Source: Bacteroidales bacterium (GTDB lineage: Bacteria > Bacteroidota > Bacteroidia > Bacteroidales > UBA932). From it: a stretch of 64,000 nt of DNA. Positions 42,091-50,185 of the stretch are shown in pieces; positions within the stretch are counted from its first letter, which is position 1, and each line of letters starts with the position of its first letter. The notes under the pieces are model-generated. The model had not been told where the DNA came from and searched no databases. It was given only the letters and a program-made list of their open reading frames with translations. The DNA is taken from contig JAHHQP010000006.1 in NCBI GenBank assembly GCA_020026355.1, positions 5,424-69,423 of the forward strand, written 5' to 3'. Made by a program: the position numbers and the translations under genes.

Positions 42091-42121
42091 AAAAAATATA
42101 AGGAGATTGTATCCTTTTTAG

Positions 42122-42129
42122 TAAATTTG
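42122..42129 (+). promoter_or_regulatory. Promoter -7 box for pyk
   Basis: TAAATTTG (TAnnTTTG) lies 58 bp before the pyk ATG and 31 bp from the opposite-facing box at 42083. Confidence 0.5.
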
Positions 42130-42187
42130 CACTTGGTAAAAATTTCCTTTAATTAGGTACTTTAGTGACTATAAATAAACTAAGTGT

Positions 42188-43600
42188 ATGATACAGAAGA
42201 AGACAAAGATCATTTGTACGGTTTCCGACATCAATTGTGAGGTCAGTTTTATTCGAAAACTGTTTGAAAACGGAATGAATGTAGCTAGAATCAATACGGC
42301 CCATGCAACCTTGGAAGGTGCACAGAGAGTTGTGGACAATATCAGAGCGGTTTCAGACAAGATTGCCATCTTGATCGATACGAAAGGTCCGGAAGTCCGT
42401 CTCACCCCGATGGAGGGATCGGTCGGTTTCCCGGTCAAGATCGGTGATGAGGTTTCCATCTATCGTGACCATACGGCCAATTGTACCAATAAATGTCTTC
42501 ATACGAACTGTGCCAGTTTCGTCAAAGATGTTCCGGAAGGAGCGCATGTCCTGATCGATGACGGTGCAGTCGATCTCTTCGTCGTCGTCAAGGAAGAGGA
42601 CCGTCTGCTCTGCCGTGTGCAGAATGATGGTGTCATCAAGGGCCGCAAGAGCGTGAATGTGCCGAATGTGCACATCAATCTGCCGGCGCTTACCGAAAAA
42701 GACAAGAAATTCGTGAACTGGGCGATCGATGCCAATGTCGATTTCATCGCTCATTCATTCGTCCGCAACAAGGAGGACCTGATGGAGATCCAGACGATTC
42801 TTGATGAGCGGAAAAGTCATATCAAACTGGTCTCCAAGATCGAGAACCAGCAGGGAGTGGACAATCTGGAAGAGATTCTGGACCATTGCTATGGCGTGAT
42901 GGTCGCTCGTGGTGACCTCGGCGTGGAGATTCCGGCAGAGCGTATTCCTATCTTGCAGCACGAGATCGTGCATAAATGCCGTACTCATCGTAAACCGGTC
43001 ATCATCGCGACTCAGATGCTGCACAGTATGATCGAGAATCCGAGACCGACGCGTGCTGAGGTGACCGATATCGCCAATGCGATCTTCCAGCGTACGGATG
43101 CCATCATGTTGAGTGGTGAGACCGCTTTCGGTAAATATCCGGTGGAGGCTGTCGCTACCATGGCCAAAGTCGCTATCGAGACCGAACATTCTTCACTTTT
43201 CCAGCAGGAATCATTGGAATATGTCATGACCGGTGCCCAGAAGCCGATCGCTGCGGCGCTCGCTTCCAATCTCGTGAAGGATATTCCAAGACTTCCGATC
43301 AAGGCGGTCATCGTCGATACCTGGAGCGGACGTACCGGCCGTTATCTGGCTGAGTTCAGACCATCCGTGCCGATCTACACGATGTGCTACCGTGATTTCA
43401 CGATGAGAGAGATGGCGCTGGTCTATGGAACCTTCGCTTATCAGATCGATGTTCCTAATTCCAAGGAAGATATGGTCAATGTCTGCACGAGGATCCTGAT
43501 GGAGGAGGGCAGACTCCAGAAAGGGGATCTGGTCGGTTTCATCGGCGGCAGTTTCGATGACGAGCTCGGCGCAAGCTACCTTGAATTCAAGTATATCTAG
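42188..43600 (+). CDS. pyk: Pyruvate kinase
   Basis: A 470-residue pyruvate kinase, last step of glycolysis (PEP + ADP to pyruvate + ATP). The N-terminus KTKIICTVSDINCEVSF and GMNVARINTAHA differ from the usual TxGPAS and RxNFSHG, as I recall for Bacteroidota enzymes. Core motifs are IDTKGPEVR, KIENQQGVDNLEEI, VMVARGDLGVEIP (Mg/K site), HKCRTHRKPVIIATQML and the SGETAFGKYPVEAV loop. The C-terminal allosteric-type domain is present. Single gene with its own promoter and a terminator. Confidence 0.95.
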   Translation: MIQKKTKIICTVSDINCEVSFIRKLFENGMNVARINTAHATLEGAQRVVDNIRAVSDKIAILIDTKGPEVRLTPMEGSVGFPVKIGDEVSIYRDHTANCTNKCLHTNCASFVKDVPEGAHVLIDDGAVDLFVVVKEEDRLLCRVQNDGVIKGRKSVNVPNVHINLPALTEKDKKFVNWAIDANVDFIAHSFVRNKEDLMEIQTILDERKSHIKLVSKIENQQGVDNLEEILDHCYGVMVARGDLGVEIPAERIPILQHEIVHKCRTHRKPVIIATQMLHSMIENPRPTRAEVTDIANAIFQRTDAIMLSGETAFGKYPVEAVATMAKVAIETEHSSLFQQESLEYVMTGAQKPIAAALASNLVKDIPRLPIKAVIVDTWSGRTGRYLAEFRPSVPIYTMCYRDFTMREMALVYGTFAYQIDVPNSKEDMVNVCTRILMEEGRLQKGDLVGFIGGSFDDELGASYLEFKYI

Positions 43601-43622
43601 GAATTCAATCTTTCCTGAAATT

Positions 43623-43658
43623 GAAAAACCGGTTTCCTGTGTCTGGAAGCCGGTTTTC
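43623..43658. terminator. Bidirectional terminator between pyk and ispF
   Basis: AAAACCGGTTTCC (to 43637) pairs with GGAAGCCGGTTTT (from 43645), 13 bp with one G-T, around a 7-base loop. A- and T-runs flank it on both sides. Confidence 0.8.
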
Positions 43659-43678
43659 TCGATTTCAAACGGCGCATT

Positions 43679-44155
43679 TCATCGCTGGAGCAGGACGACT
43701 GCATAGGTCTCGCATCCTTCGCTTCTGCCGACGAAACCGAGTCTTTCGGTCGTCGTGGCCTTGACGGAAATCTTTTCTGCCGGGATGACCATGACTCTGG
43801 CCAGACATTCCCGCATCTGCTGAATGTAGGGGGACAGCTTGGTCTTCTGCATAGCGATGGTCAGGTCTGCATTGGCGATATCCCATCCTTCTTTGCGGAT
43901 CAGTTCCATGACCTTGGCCAGCAGGATCTTGCTGTCGATTCCTTTGTATTCCGCTGAGGTATCCGGGAAATGTTTTCCGATATCTCCCAGTGCCAGGGCT
44001 CCGAGGAGGGCGTCACAAAGCGCGTGGATGGCGACATCTCCGTCGGAATGAGCGACGAAACCGCAGGAAGAGGCGATCCTGACGCCTCCTAACCACATTT
44101 CAAGCCCTTCTGCCAGGGCATGTACATCATATCCGTTTCCGATCCTGTATTCCAT
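43679..44155 (-). CDS. ispF: 2-C-methyl-D-erythritol 2,4-cyclodiphosphate synthase
   Basis: A 158-residue IspF of the MEP isoprenoid pathway; it cyclises CDP-methylerythritol phosphate. Metal ligands are in RIGNGYDVHAL (Asp, His) and HSDGDVAIHALCDALLGA; GDIGKHFPDT and ATTTERLGFVGRSEG close the active site. Start ATG 44153-44155 (MEYRIGNGYD) is right for the family; a TTG three codons earlier is not needed. Single gene, divergent from the 98-aa protein gene. Confidence 0.95.
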   Translation of the reverse strand: MEYRIGNGYDVHALAEGLEMWLGGVRIASSCGFVAHSDGDVAIHALCDALLGALALGDIGKHFPDTSAEYKGIDSKILLAKVMELIRKEGWDIANADLTIAMQKTKLSPYIQQMRECLARVMVIPAEKISVKATTTERLGFVGRSEGCETYAVVLLQR

Positions 44156-44180
44156 AATCTTCAAGTTATCAACATTTCCA

Positions 44181-44188
44181 CAAAAATA
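44181..44188 (-). promoter_or_regulatory. Promoter -7 box for ispF
   Basis: The minus strand reads TATTTTTG (TAnnTTTG), 25 bp before the ispF ATG. Confidence 0.45.
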
Positions 44189-44202
44189 CGAATAAAAATC
44201 GC

Positions 44203-44210
44203 TAAATTTG
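44203..44210 (+). promoter_or_regulatory. Promoter -7 box for the 98-aa gene and mutL
   Basis: TAAATTTG (TAnnTTTG), 25 bp before ATG 44236 and 14 bp from the opposite-facing ispF box. Confidence 0.5.
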
Positions 44211-44235
44211 TGGTCTGTTATAAAAGGAGTTTACT

Positions 44236-44532
44236 ATGGCATTCAATTTTGGTTTTTTCGGTTCGCAGGACCACAAGGTCTTCAGTTATAAACCTAGATA
44301 TTATGATCCGGAGAAGGAGGAACTCAAGAAGAAATTCGGCCATGTAGATGGTACGGAAGCCCGGAAGAATGAAAATTATGTCCCTGGATCCTATCTGAGG
44401 GGGAGCATGACCGGCAATGAAGGCAGGAAAACCGTAGGAAAGGCGCAGAGCGTCATCGGCATTTTCTCTCTCATCCTCTTCTTCGTGGTGCTGATCTATG
44501 CTGTGAAGATTTTTTCAACCCTTTGGAATTGA
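44236..44532 (+). CDS. Small single-helix membrane protein, function unknown
   Basis: A 98-residue protein. The first 70 residues are hydrophilic and basic/acidic mixed (NFGFFGSQDHKVFSYKPRYY, DPEKEELKKKFG). One membrane helix follows at about 73-94 (IGIFSLILFFVVLIYAVKIF) with a very short tail. I do not recognise the family, although the opening FNFGFFG...H..F.Y.PRYYDPEKE looks like a conserved Bacteroidota protein. It lies 12 bp before mutL and shares its promoter. A function linked to mutL is not implied by the sequence. Confidence 0.7.
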   Translation: MAFNFGFFGSQDHKVFSYKPRYYDPEKEELKKKFGHVDGTEARKNENYVPGSYLRGSMTGNEGRKTVGKAQSVIGIFSLILFFVVLIYAVKIFSTLWN

Positions 44533-44544
44533 CGGAGGCAAAAG

Positions 44545-46506
44545 ATGGATATCAGGATATTACCGAGCAATATAGCGAACATGATCGCTGCTGGAGAAGT
44601 GGTCCAGAGACCGGCTTCAGTAGTGAAGGAACTGATGGAGAACTCTGTCGATGCCGGAGCGGATCAGATTGCGGTCATCATTACGGATGCCGGACGAACG
44701 TTGATCCAGGTCATCGACAACGGCAAAGGAATGACTCCCGATCAGGCAGTCCTCTGTTTTGAACGTCATGCCACCTCCAAGATCGCTGAGGCGGAAGACC
44801 TGATGGATATCACGACCTTCGGATTCCGTGGAGAGGCTCTGGCTTCCATCGCTGCGGTTGCGGAGGTGACCCTGGTAACCCGTACGGAAGATCAGGAAAC
44901 GGCCGTCCAGGTGGAATTTGCGGACTCGCAGCATGTTTCTACGGAAGAGACTGCAGCTCCGATCGGATCGAACTTTTCAGTCCGCAACCTTTTCTACAAT
45001 GTGCCTGCCAGAAGGAAATTCCTGAAATCCGACAATGTCGAGTTCAAGCATATCGTCACGGAGTTCATCCACATCGCGCTGACCCGTCCTCAGATTGGCT
45101 TCTCTCTCCAGCATAACGGTAAGGATATTTATGTCCTGAAACCGGCAAAGTCGTTGAAATTCAGAATTCTGGATCTGCTCGGAAGCGGGGTGGCCAATGA
45201 ACTGGTCGATGTGAACACTTCTACGAATGTCATCAATGTGACTGGTTTCGTCGGCCGTCCGGACATGGCTCGCAAAAGTCTGGGTAATCAGTATCTTTTC
45301 GTCAACGGCAGGTTCTTCCGCAGCCCGTATTTCCACAAGGCCGTGATGAAGGCTTATGAACATCTGATTCCGGAAGGGGTCACTCCGACCTATTTCCTCT
45401 ATCTGGATGTGGATCCGTCGACAGTGGATGTGAATATTCATCCGACGAAAACCGAGATCAAGTTCGAGAACGACAGCGTGATCTTTCAGGTCCTGATGGC
45501 CTGTATCCGCGAATGCCTGGGTAAGAATTCCTTCGGGGATGCCATAGATTTCGATACCGAAGGTCTCATTGACATTCCGGCCCTGACGAAGAATGATGCG
45601 GAATTCCGTCCGCTTCAGGCTCCTGAGGCGACAGTCGACGATACCTACAATCCTTTTGATAATGACGGTTTCCCGTCAGAGCCATCCCCTTTCATGAATA
45701 CTTTGCCGGGAGGAAAACCTTCTGCGATGGCAGGGATGGAGACGATTCCGGACCGGATGGCACCTGTCGGAATGCCGGGAGGAATGCCTGTCGGAATGTC
45801 CGGAAGCATGGACCCGTATTATGGTGGAGTTCCTGATCCGATGCCGTACGGGCCGCAGCCGGCTTATGGCAACTTCAATCCGGGGGCTGCCGTCGAGAAG
45901 AAAGACGATTACGGCAAACTTTTTGAAGACAGGATACTGCCTTTCCATTCCGTGCTGGTGATCCAGGGGAAATATATTGTCACGAATTCCCGTACGGGCG
46001 TGATGATCATCAATGTCCGGAGAGCGGTGGAACGGATCCTTTTCGACAAGTTCCTGACCGCCGTGTCGAAGAACGGACATGTCACCCAGATATCCCTCTT
46101 CCCGGTCTCGGTCTATGTCGGCGTCGAGAACATGTGCCTCTTTCAGGAATATGCGGAGGCTCTTGCCAAGATGGGATTCGACATCAGTCCGTTCGGAACG
46201 GATACGATCGTGGTCAACGGCGTGCCGGAGGGGTACTCGGCAGAGCCGGGAAAGGTGCAGACGATGGTCCAGGACCTGCTGCTCATCCTTTCTGACAATA
46301 TGGGCAGTCTTCCGGAAATCGTTTCCGCGAACCTGGCCGGTCGGCTGGCCAAACTCGGTGCGGTGAGCAATTCCACCGTCACCAATACTTCGGAGGCGCA
46401 GAAGCTGATGGAGACCCTCCTCAGCTGCGAGAATCCGGAATTCACGAATTCAGGTCAAAGGGTGATTTCCCTGATGAACCTGGAAGATATTGACAAATTA
46501 TTCTGA
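44545..46506 (+). CDS. mutL: DNA mismatch repair protein MutL
   Basis: A 653-residue MutL. The GHKL ATPase domain (1 to about 330) has ELMENSVDAGAD, DNGKGM, RHATSKI, TFGFRGEALASI and VDVNIHPTKTEIKF. A linker of about 120 residues contains a Met/Gly/Pro-rich piece (about 395-440). The C-terminal dimerisation domain follows. The endonuclease motif, DQHA(x)2E(x)4E in nicking MutLs, is here N490-V-R-R-A-V-E-R-I-L-F-D: Asp, Gln, His and the last Glu are changed. The protein may therefore lack strand-nicking activity. It coordinates mismatch repair with MutS. Confidence 0.95.
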   Translation: MDIRILPSNIANMIAAGEVVQRPASVVKELMENSVDAGADQIAVIITDAGRTLIQVIDNGKGMTPDQAVLCFERHATSKIAEAEDLMDITTFGFRGEALASIAAVAEVTLVTRTEDQETAVQVEFADSQHVSTEETAAPIGSNFSVRNLFYNVPARRKFLKSDNVEFKHIVTEFIHIALTRPQIGFSLQHNGKDIYVLKPAKSLKFRILDLLGSGVANELVDVNTSTNVINVTGFVGRPDMARKSLGNQYLFVNGRFFRSPYFHKAVMKAYEHLIPEGVTPTYFLYLDVDPSTVDVNIHPTKTEIKFENDSVIFQVLMACIRECLGKNSFGDAIDFDTEGLIDIPALTKNDAEFRPLQAPEATVDDTYNPFDNDGFPSEPSPFMNTLPGGKPSAMAGMETIPDRMAPVGMPGGMPVGMSGSMDPYYGGVPDPMPYGPQPAYGNFNPGAAVEKKDDYGKLFEDRILPFHSVLVIQGKYIVTNSRTGVMIINVRRAVERILFDKFLTAVSKNGHVTQISLFPVSVYVGVENMCLFQEYAEALAKMGFDISPFGTDTIVVNGVPEGYSAEPGKVQTMVQDLLLILSDNMGSLPEIVSANLAGRLAKLGAVSNSTVTNTSEAQKLMETLLSCENPEFTNSGQRVISLMNLEDIDKLF

Positions 46507-46512
46507 TAGAAA

Positions 46513-47142
46513 ATGAGATTGAATGTACCAAATGTCACGAAGAACCTGATCATCATCAATGTTCTGATCTGGATCATGAAAATTCTTAAACCGGAATTCA
46601 TGATCACTTATTTCGCCATGTTCTTCCCGACATCCGATTTCTTCAAACCTTGGCAGATCGTCACCCACATGTTCATGCACGGTGACTTCTTCCATATTTT
46701 CTTCAACATGTACACGTTGATGATCTTCGGAAGTGTACTGGAAAGGGTCTGGGGACCGAAGAAGTTCACCTTCTTCTATTTCGCGACCGGTCTGGGCGCC
46801 GCTCTGCTGCACATGGGAGCACAGTATCTGGATGTCCTCATGGGCATCGAGTCCTTGATGGCGGTGGAATACGTTCCGACCTTGGGCGCATCCGGAGCGA
46901 TCTACGGTCTTCTTCTGGGCTATGCCATGCTTTATCCGGATTCAGAGATGACCTTGGTCTTTCCTCCGATCACGATGAAGGCCAGATGGTTCGTCATCAT
47001 CTTCGCGGTCATCGAGCTCTTCTTCGGTCTGACCGGAACACAGGTCGGCGTGGCGCATTTCGCTCATCTGGGCGGTATGCTTTTCGGCTGGCTGATCATT
47101 CTGTATTGGAAGAAGAAGCATACCTTGTACGATTACAGATGA
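46513..47142 (+). CDS. Rhomboid-family intramembrane serine protease
   Basis: A 209-residue membrane protein with about six helices. The catalytic dyad is S127 in GASGAIYG and H185 in AHFAHLGG; the HMFMHGDFFHIFFNMYTL region is the typical helix-2 HxxxN motif and VWGPKKFTFFYF the L1-related part. Rhomboids cut membrane proteins within the bilayer. The substrate is unknown. It starts 6 bp after mutL and is followed by the phosphatase-family gene after 6 bp. Confidence 0.92.
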   Translation: MRLNVPNVTKNLIIINVLIWIMKILKPEFMITYFAMFFPTSDFFKPWQIVTHMFMHGDFFHIFFNMYTLMIFGSVLERVWGPKKFTFFYFATGLGAALLHMGAQYLDVLMGIESLMAVEYVPTLGASGAIYGLLLGYAMLYPDSEMTLVFPPITMKARWFVIIFAVIELFFGLTGTQVGVAHFAHLGGMLFGWLIILYWKKKHTLYDYR

Positions 47143-47148
47143 TGCCTC

Positions 47149-48300
47149 ATGGCAGAGCGTAGGAAAAAAGCCAGGCAGCAGTCCTCGAAGCCAGCCCGCA
47201 GAAAAGGGCAGGAAGTGAAGGGAGGGAAGTTCCGGAACATCTTCTATGTCGTCACTTCCAGAACAGCCATGATCATCATGGCTGCCTTGCTGGTCTTGTC
47301 TTACCTTTTTTCCTACCTGAATCCTGAACATTACTGGCTGCTGACCATTTTCGGTCTGGCTTTCATTCCGCTGGCGCTGATCAATGTGGTCCTGCTGTGC
47401 TGGGCGCTCAGCAGGAAATCGAAATCACTGTTCATTCCGCTGCTGGCTTTGCTTCCCGCCCTGTTCTATGTCGGTCGATATGTGCAGTTCTCCGGTGAAT
47501 CGGACTGCGGCCCGGCTACGGAAGAGGAAGACCGGATCAAGCTGGTGTCCTGGAATGTCGGTCGCTTCTCCAGCGATGAGGACCGGAAAGGGCAGGAAAT
47601 CTGTGCTCAGGAAGTCTATGCCTGGCTTCAGGAACAGGACCCTGATCTGATCTGTCTTCAGGAAGTCTGGCTGGAAAACGTGGACCGGGTAAGGGCTTAC
47701 TTCAAGTCCAGGATGCCCGGTTACCATTTCAAATATTATCTGGCCCAAGGCCGGCACGGTGCTTTCGGCAACGTGACCTTGTCCAGATTTCCGATTGTCG
47801 GCGGCGGTAAGATCAAATTCGAGAAAAGCGCGAACATGGCTATCTATACGGACATCCGTACGGAGAAGGGGATCTTCCGGATCTACAACTGCCATTTTGA
47901 AAGCTACAACATTTCTCTGCCTCACCTGATCAAGTCATTGGCCAATGACCATGAGAAGGCCTTGAAGGAGACAGGAGACAAGCTGGAGGCTTCCATCAGC
48001 CGTCGTCCTGCACAGGTGAACCGGGTGATGGACAGCATCTTCTCCAGCGAACTGCCTTCCATCGTCTGCGGAGATTTCAACGATTCTCCGATGTCCTATA
48101 CCTATAACAGGCTCATGAAAGGTCGTCAGGATGCTTTCGTGGAGGCTGGAACAGGTTTCGGCGCAACCTACCGCTTCCTCTGGCCGGCGTTGAGAATCGA
48201 CTATGCCTTGTTCCCGGAACATTATACTGTATGCGGTCACGATATCCCGAAAATCGGGTATTCTGACCATTATCCTGTAACTACTTATTTCCTGATATGA
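47149..48300 (+). CDS. Membrane-anchored endonuclease/exonuclease/phosphatase-family protein
   Basis: A 383-residue protein. A basic head (RRKKARQQSSKPARRK) is followed by two or three hydrophobic segments (about 38-105), then an EEP fold. Catalytic-type motifs are VSWNVGRFS, ICLQEVW (Glu), CGDFNDSP (Asp-Asn-Asp) and GYSDHYPVTT (Asp-His). The active site looks complete and probably faces the periplasm or cytoplasmic side of the membrane depending on topology. Nucleic acids, phospholipids or phosphoinositides are all possible substrates for this superfamily. The gene overlaps the next by ATGA. Confidence 0.88.
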   Translation: MAERRKKARQQSSKPARRKGQEVKGGKFRNIFYVVTSRTAMIIMAALLVLSYLFSYLNPEHYWLLTIFGLAFIPLALINVVLLCWALSRKSKSLFIPLLALLPALFYVGRYVQFSGESDCGPATEEEDRIKLVSWNVGRFSSDEDRKGQEICAQEVYAWLQEQDPDLICLQEVWLENVDRVRAYFKSRMPGYHFKYYLAQGRHGAFGNVTLSRFPIVGGGKIKFEKSANMAIYTDIRTEKGIFRIYNCHFESYNISLPHLIKSLANDHEKALKETGDKLEASISRRPAQVNRVMDSIFSSELPSIVCGDFNDSPMSYTYNRLMKGRQDAFVEAGTGFGATYRFLWPALRIDYALFPEHYTVCGHDIPKIGYSDHYPVTTYFLI

Positions 48301-48896
48301 TGGAGAATGAATTGAAGAATGCTCTTGAAGTGCTCAGAGCCGGTGGTGTCCTGCTATATCCGACGGACACCGTATGGGGGCTCGGTTGTGATGCGACCGA
48401 TCCCGAAGCTGTCGCGAAGATCTATGCGATCAAGCATCGTTCGGACAGCAAATCATTGGTACTGCTGGCCAGCGACCTGGATATGGTTGCCCGCTATGTG
48501 CAGGAAATCCCTGAAATGGCGATCCAGCTGGTTGAGGTCAATGACCGTCCGATGACGATCATCTATCCGGGTGCCCGTTCCGGTGCGGAAGGAGAGCCTG
48601 CCTGCAAGCAGGTGCTGGCCCACAACGTCGTGGCTCAGGACGGAACGGTCGGTATCCGTATTCCGATGATGGAATTCTGCCAGAAACTGGCTTACAAGCT
48701 CGGCCGTCCGATCGTGTCGACTTCGGCCAACATTTCCGGGGAACCTACTCCTAAGAATTTCAGCGAGATTTCGCCGGCCATCCGTGAGGCCGTGGACTAT
48801 TGCGTGGATCCATCCCTGGAAGCGCATGCCACCGGCAAGTCCTCTTCCATTCTGAAAGTGGGACTGGATTCGACGATCGAGATCATCCGCAAATAA
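48297..48896 (+). CDS. L-threonylcarbamoyladenylate synthase (TsaC/Sua5 family)
   Basis: A 199-residue protein of the YrdC/Sua5 family, which makes threonylcarbamoyl-AMP for the t6A37 modification of tRNAs. GGVLLYPTDTVWGLGCDA is the N-terminal signature; KIYAIKHRSDSKSLVLL and GTVGIRIP with VSTSANISGEPTP line the substrate cavity. It is the short form without the C-terminal Sua5 domain. Overlaps the previous gene by 4 bp (ATGA). Confidence 0.93.
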   Translation: MMENELKNALEVLRAGGVLLYPTDTVWGLGCDATDPEAVAKIYAIKHRSDSKSLVLLASDLDMVARYVQEIPEMAIQLVEVNDRPMTIIYPGARSGAEGEPACKQVLAHNVVAQDGTVGIRIPMMEFCQKLAYKLGRPIVSTSANISGEPTPKNFSEISPAIREAVDYCVDPSLEAHATGKSSSILKVGLDSTIEIIRK

Positions 48897-48903
48897 GGGA
48901 AAC

Positions 48904-49632
48904 CTACAGATAGTTGAAATATACTGCTTCAGCCGCTGTCAAGGCGGCTGTTTCTGTTCTCAGCCGTGAAGCCCCGAGATGAACGGGAATGAAGCCCTGT
49001 GCAAGAGCCAGTGCCGCTTCTTCATGAGAGAAATCTCCTTCCGGCCCGATGAGGACGATGATTTCCTGTCCTTGGAATCCTTCGAGCGCCGTCTTGATGG
49101 AGGTGCGGGGATGCGTTTCGTCCTCGAAGCAATAGGCAATGAGTCTGAGCGCTTCTCCAGAGGTAGTTCCGGCCTGCCGGATGAATTCTTTCACGGTCAA
49201 TGGGTCCGTGACGGTCGGAATGGCGGCTTTGAGCGACTGCTTGGCCGCGGAAACCAGAATCTTCTCCACTCTTTCTTTCTTGAAGACCTTGCGTTCGGAA
49301 TGATCTCCGATGACCGGAACGACCCGGTCCATGCCTACCTCGCAGGCTTTCTCACAGAACCATTCATACCGGTCCGAATTCTTGGTCGGACAGACGGCGA
49401 GGGTCAGCGAGTAGGGATGGCTGCCCCAGTTTTCTTCCGTACTTTCCACGATGGCTTCCGCGCCTTTCCAGTTGTCATCGGTCAGACGGCAATGATAGAG
49501 GGTGCCTTCTCCGTCAATGACGTGGATCTCGTCGCCGCAGCGGTGACGGAGTACCTTGATGCAGTGGGTGGATTCATCTTTGTCCAGACGGCAGAGCGTG
49601 CCGTCGATATCGCGCGAATAGAACAGTTCCAT
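48904..49632 (-). CDS. rsmE: 16S rRNA (uracil-1498-N3)-methyltransferase RsmE
   Basis: A 242-residue SPOUT-class methyltransferase. The N-terminal PUA-like domain includes HCIKVLRHRCGDEIHVIDG; the knotted domain has CPTKNSDRYEWFCEKACEVG, VLIGPEGDFSHEE and LGASRLRTETAALTAAE. It methylates U1498 of 16S rRNA in ribosome maturation. Convergent end lies 7 bp from the preceding gene's stop. A -7 box is 22 bp upstream of the start. Confidence 0.95.
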   Translation of the reverse strand: MELFYSRDIDGTLCRLDKDESTHCIKVLRHRCGDEIHVIDGEGTLYHCRLTDDNWKGAEAIVESTEENWGSHPYSLTLAVCPTKNSDRYEWFCEKACEVGMDRVVPVIGDHSERKVFKKERVEKILVSAAKQSLKAAIPTVTDPLTVKEFIRQAGTTSGEALRLIAYCFEDETHPRTSIKTALEGFQGQEIIVLIGPEGDFSHEEAALALAQGFIPVHLGASRLRTETAALTAAEAVYFNYL

Positions 49633-49654
49633 AAGATTGTAGCTGATTTTGCTG

Positions 49655-49662
49655 CAAATATA
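49655..49662 (-). promoter_or_regulatory. Promoter -7 box for rsmE
   Basis: The minus strand reads TATATTTG (TAnnTTTG). It is only one base from the plus-strand box at 49664. Confidence 0.5.
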
Positions 49663-49663
49663 T

Positions 49664-49671
49664 TAAATTTG
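49664..49671 (+). promoter_or_regulatory. Promoter -7 box for the phosphoesterase-radA genes
   Basis: TAAATTTG (TAnnTTTG), 19 bp before ATG 49691. Confidence 0.5.
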
Positions 49672-49690
49672 TGAGGAAAAACGGCAGGAT

Positions 49691-50182
49691 ATGTATATAG
49701 GAGTGATTTCAGATACGCACGGCGTCTTCGATCCGCAGTTCCGGGACTTCCTGGAACCGGTGGACCAGATCTGGCATGCCGGTGATTTCGGCGGAGGAAT
49801 GGACCTGGCTGCGGAGATCGCGGCTTTCAAACCTTTGGTCGGTGTGGCCGGCAACTGCGACAACTATGATCTCCGCTTCACCTATCCGCTCTACCGTTTC
49901 TTCGAATGTGAAGGGCTGAAGGTCCTGATGACGCATATCGGCGGTTATCCCGGACGGTACGATCCGAAGGCTCGTCAGCTCATTGACAAGTATCATCCGG
50001 ACATTTTCGTCTGCGGGCATTCGCACATCCTGAAGGTGGTGAACGACACTCGGAGGAAGATGCTGGTCATCAATCCGGGAGCGGCCGGCATTCAGGGGTT
50101 CCACCTGATCCGGACGGCGCTCCGTTTCAAGATCGAAGCCGGAGTGATCAAAGATATGGAAGTATTCAACTTAGAACGATAA
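49691..50182 (+). CDS. YfcE-type metallophosphoesterase
   Basis: A 163-residue calcineurin-like phosphoesterase of the YfcE/MJ0936 type. Metal ligands are GVISDTHG (Asp, His), WHAGDFGG (Asp), VAGNCDNYD (Asn), MTHIGG (His) and CGHSHI (His, His), so the two-metal site is complete. Such enzymes hydrolyse phosphodiesters; the natural substrate is not known. It starts 20 bases after a -7 box and is followed by radA after 3 bp. Confidence 0.92.
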   Translation: MYIGVISDTHGVFDPQFRDFLEPVDQIWHAGDFGGGMDLAAEIAAFKPLVGVAGNCDNYDLRFTYPLYRFFECEGLKVLMTHIGGYPGRYDPKARQLIDKYHPDIFVCGHSHILKVVNDTRRKMLVINPGAAGIQGFHLIRTALRFKIEAGVIKDMEVFNLER

Positions 50183-50185
50183 GAC

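Noticed and set aside
44545..46506. Frameshift as the cause of the odd MutL motif
   Set aside because: The frame stays open and the flanking residues on both sides (GKYIVTNSRTGVMII before, ERILFDKF after) align with MutL, so a local frameshift is unlikely.
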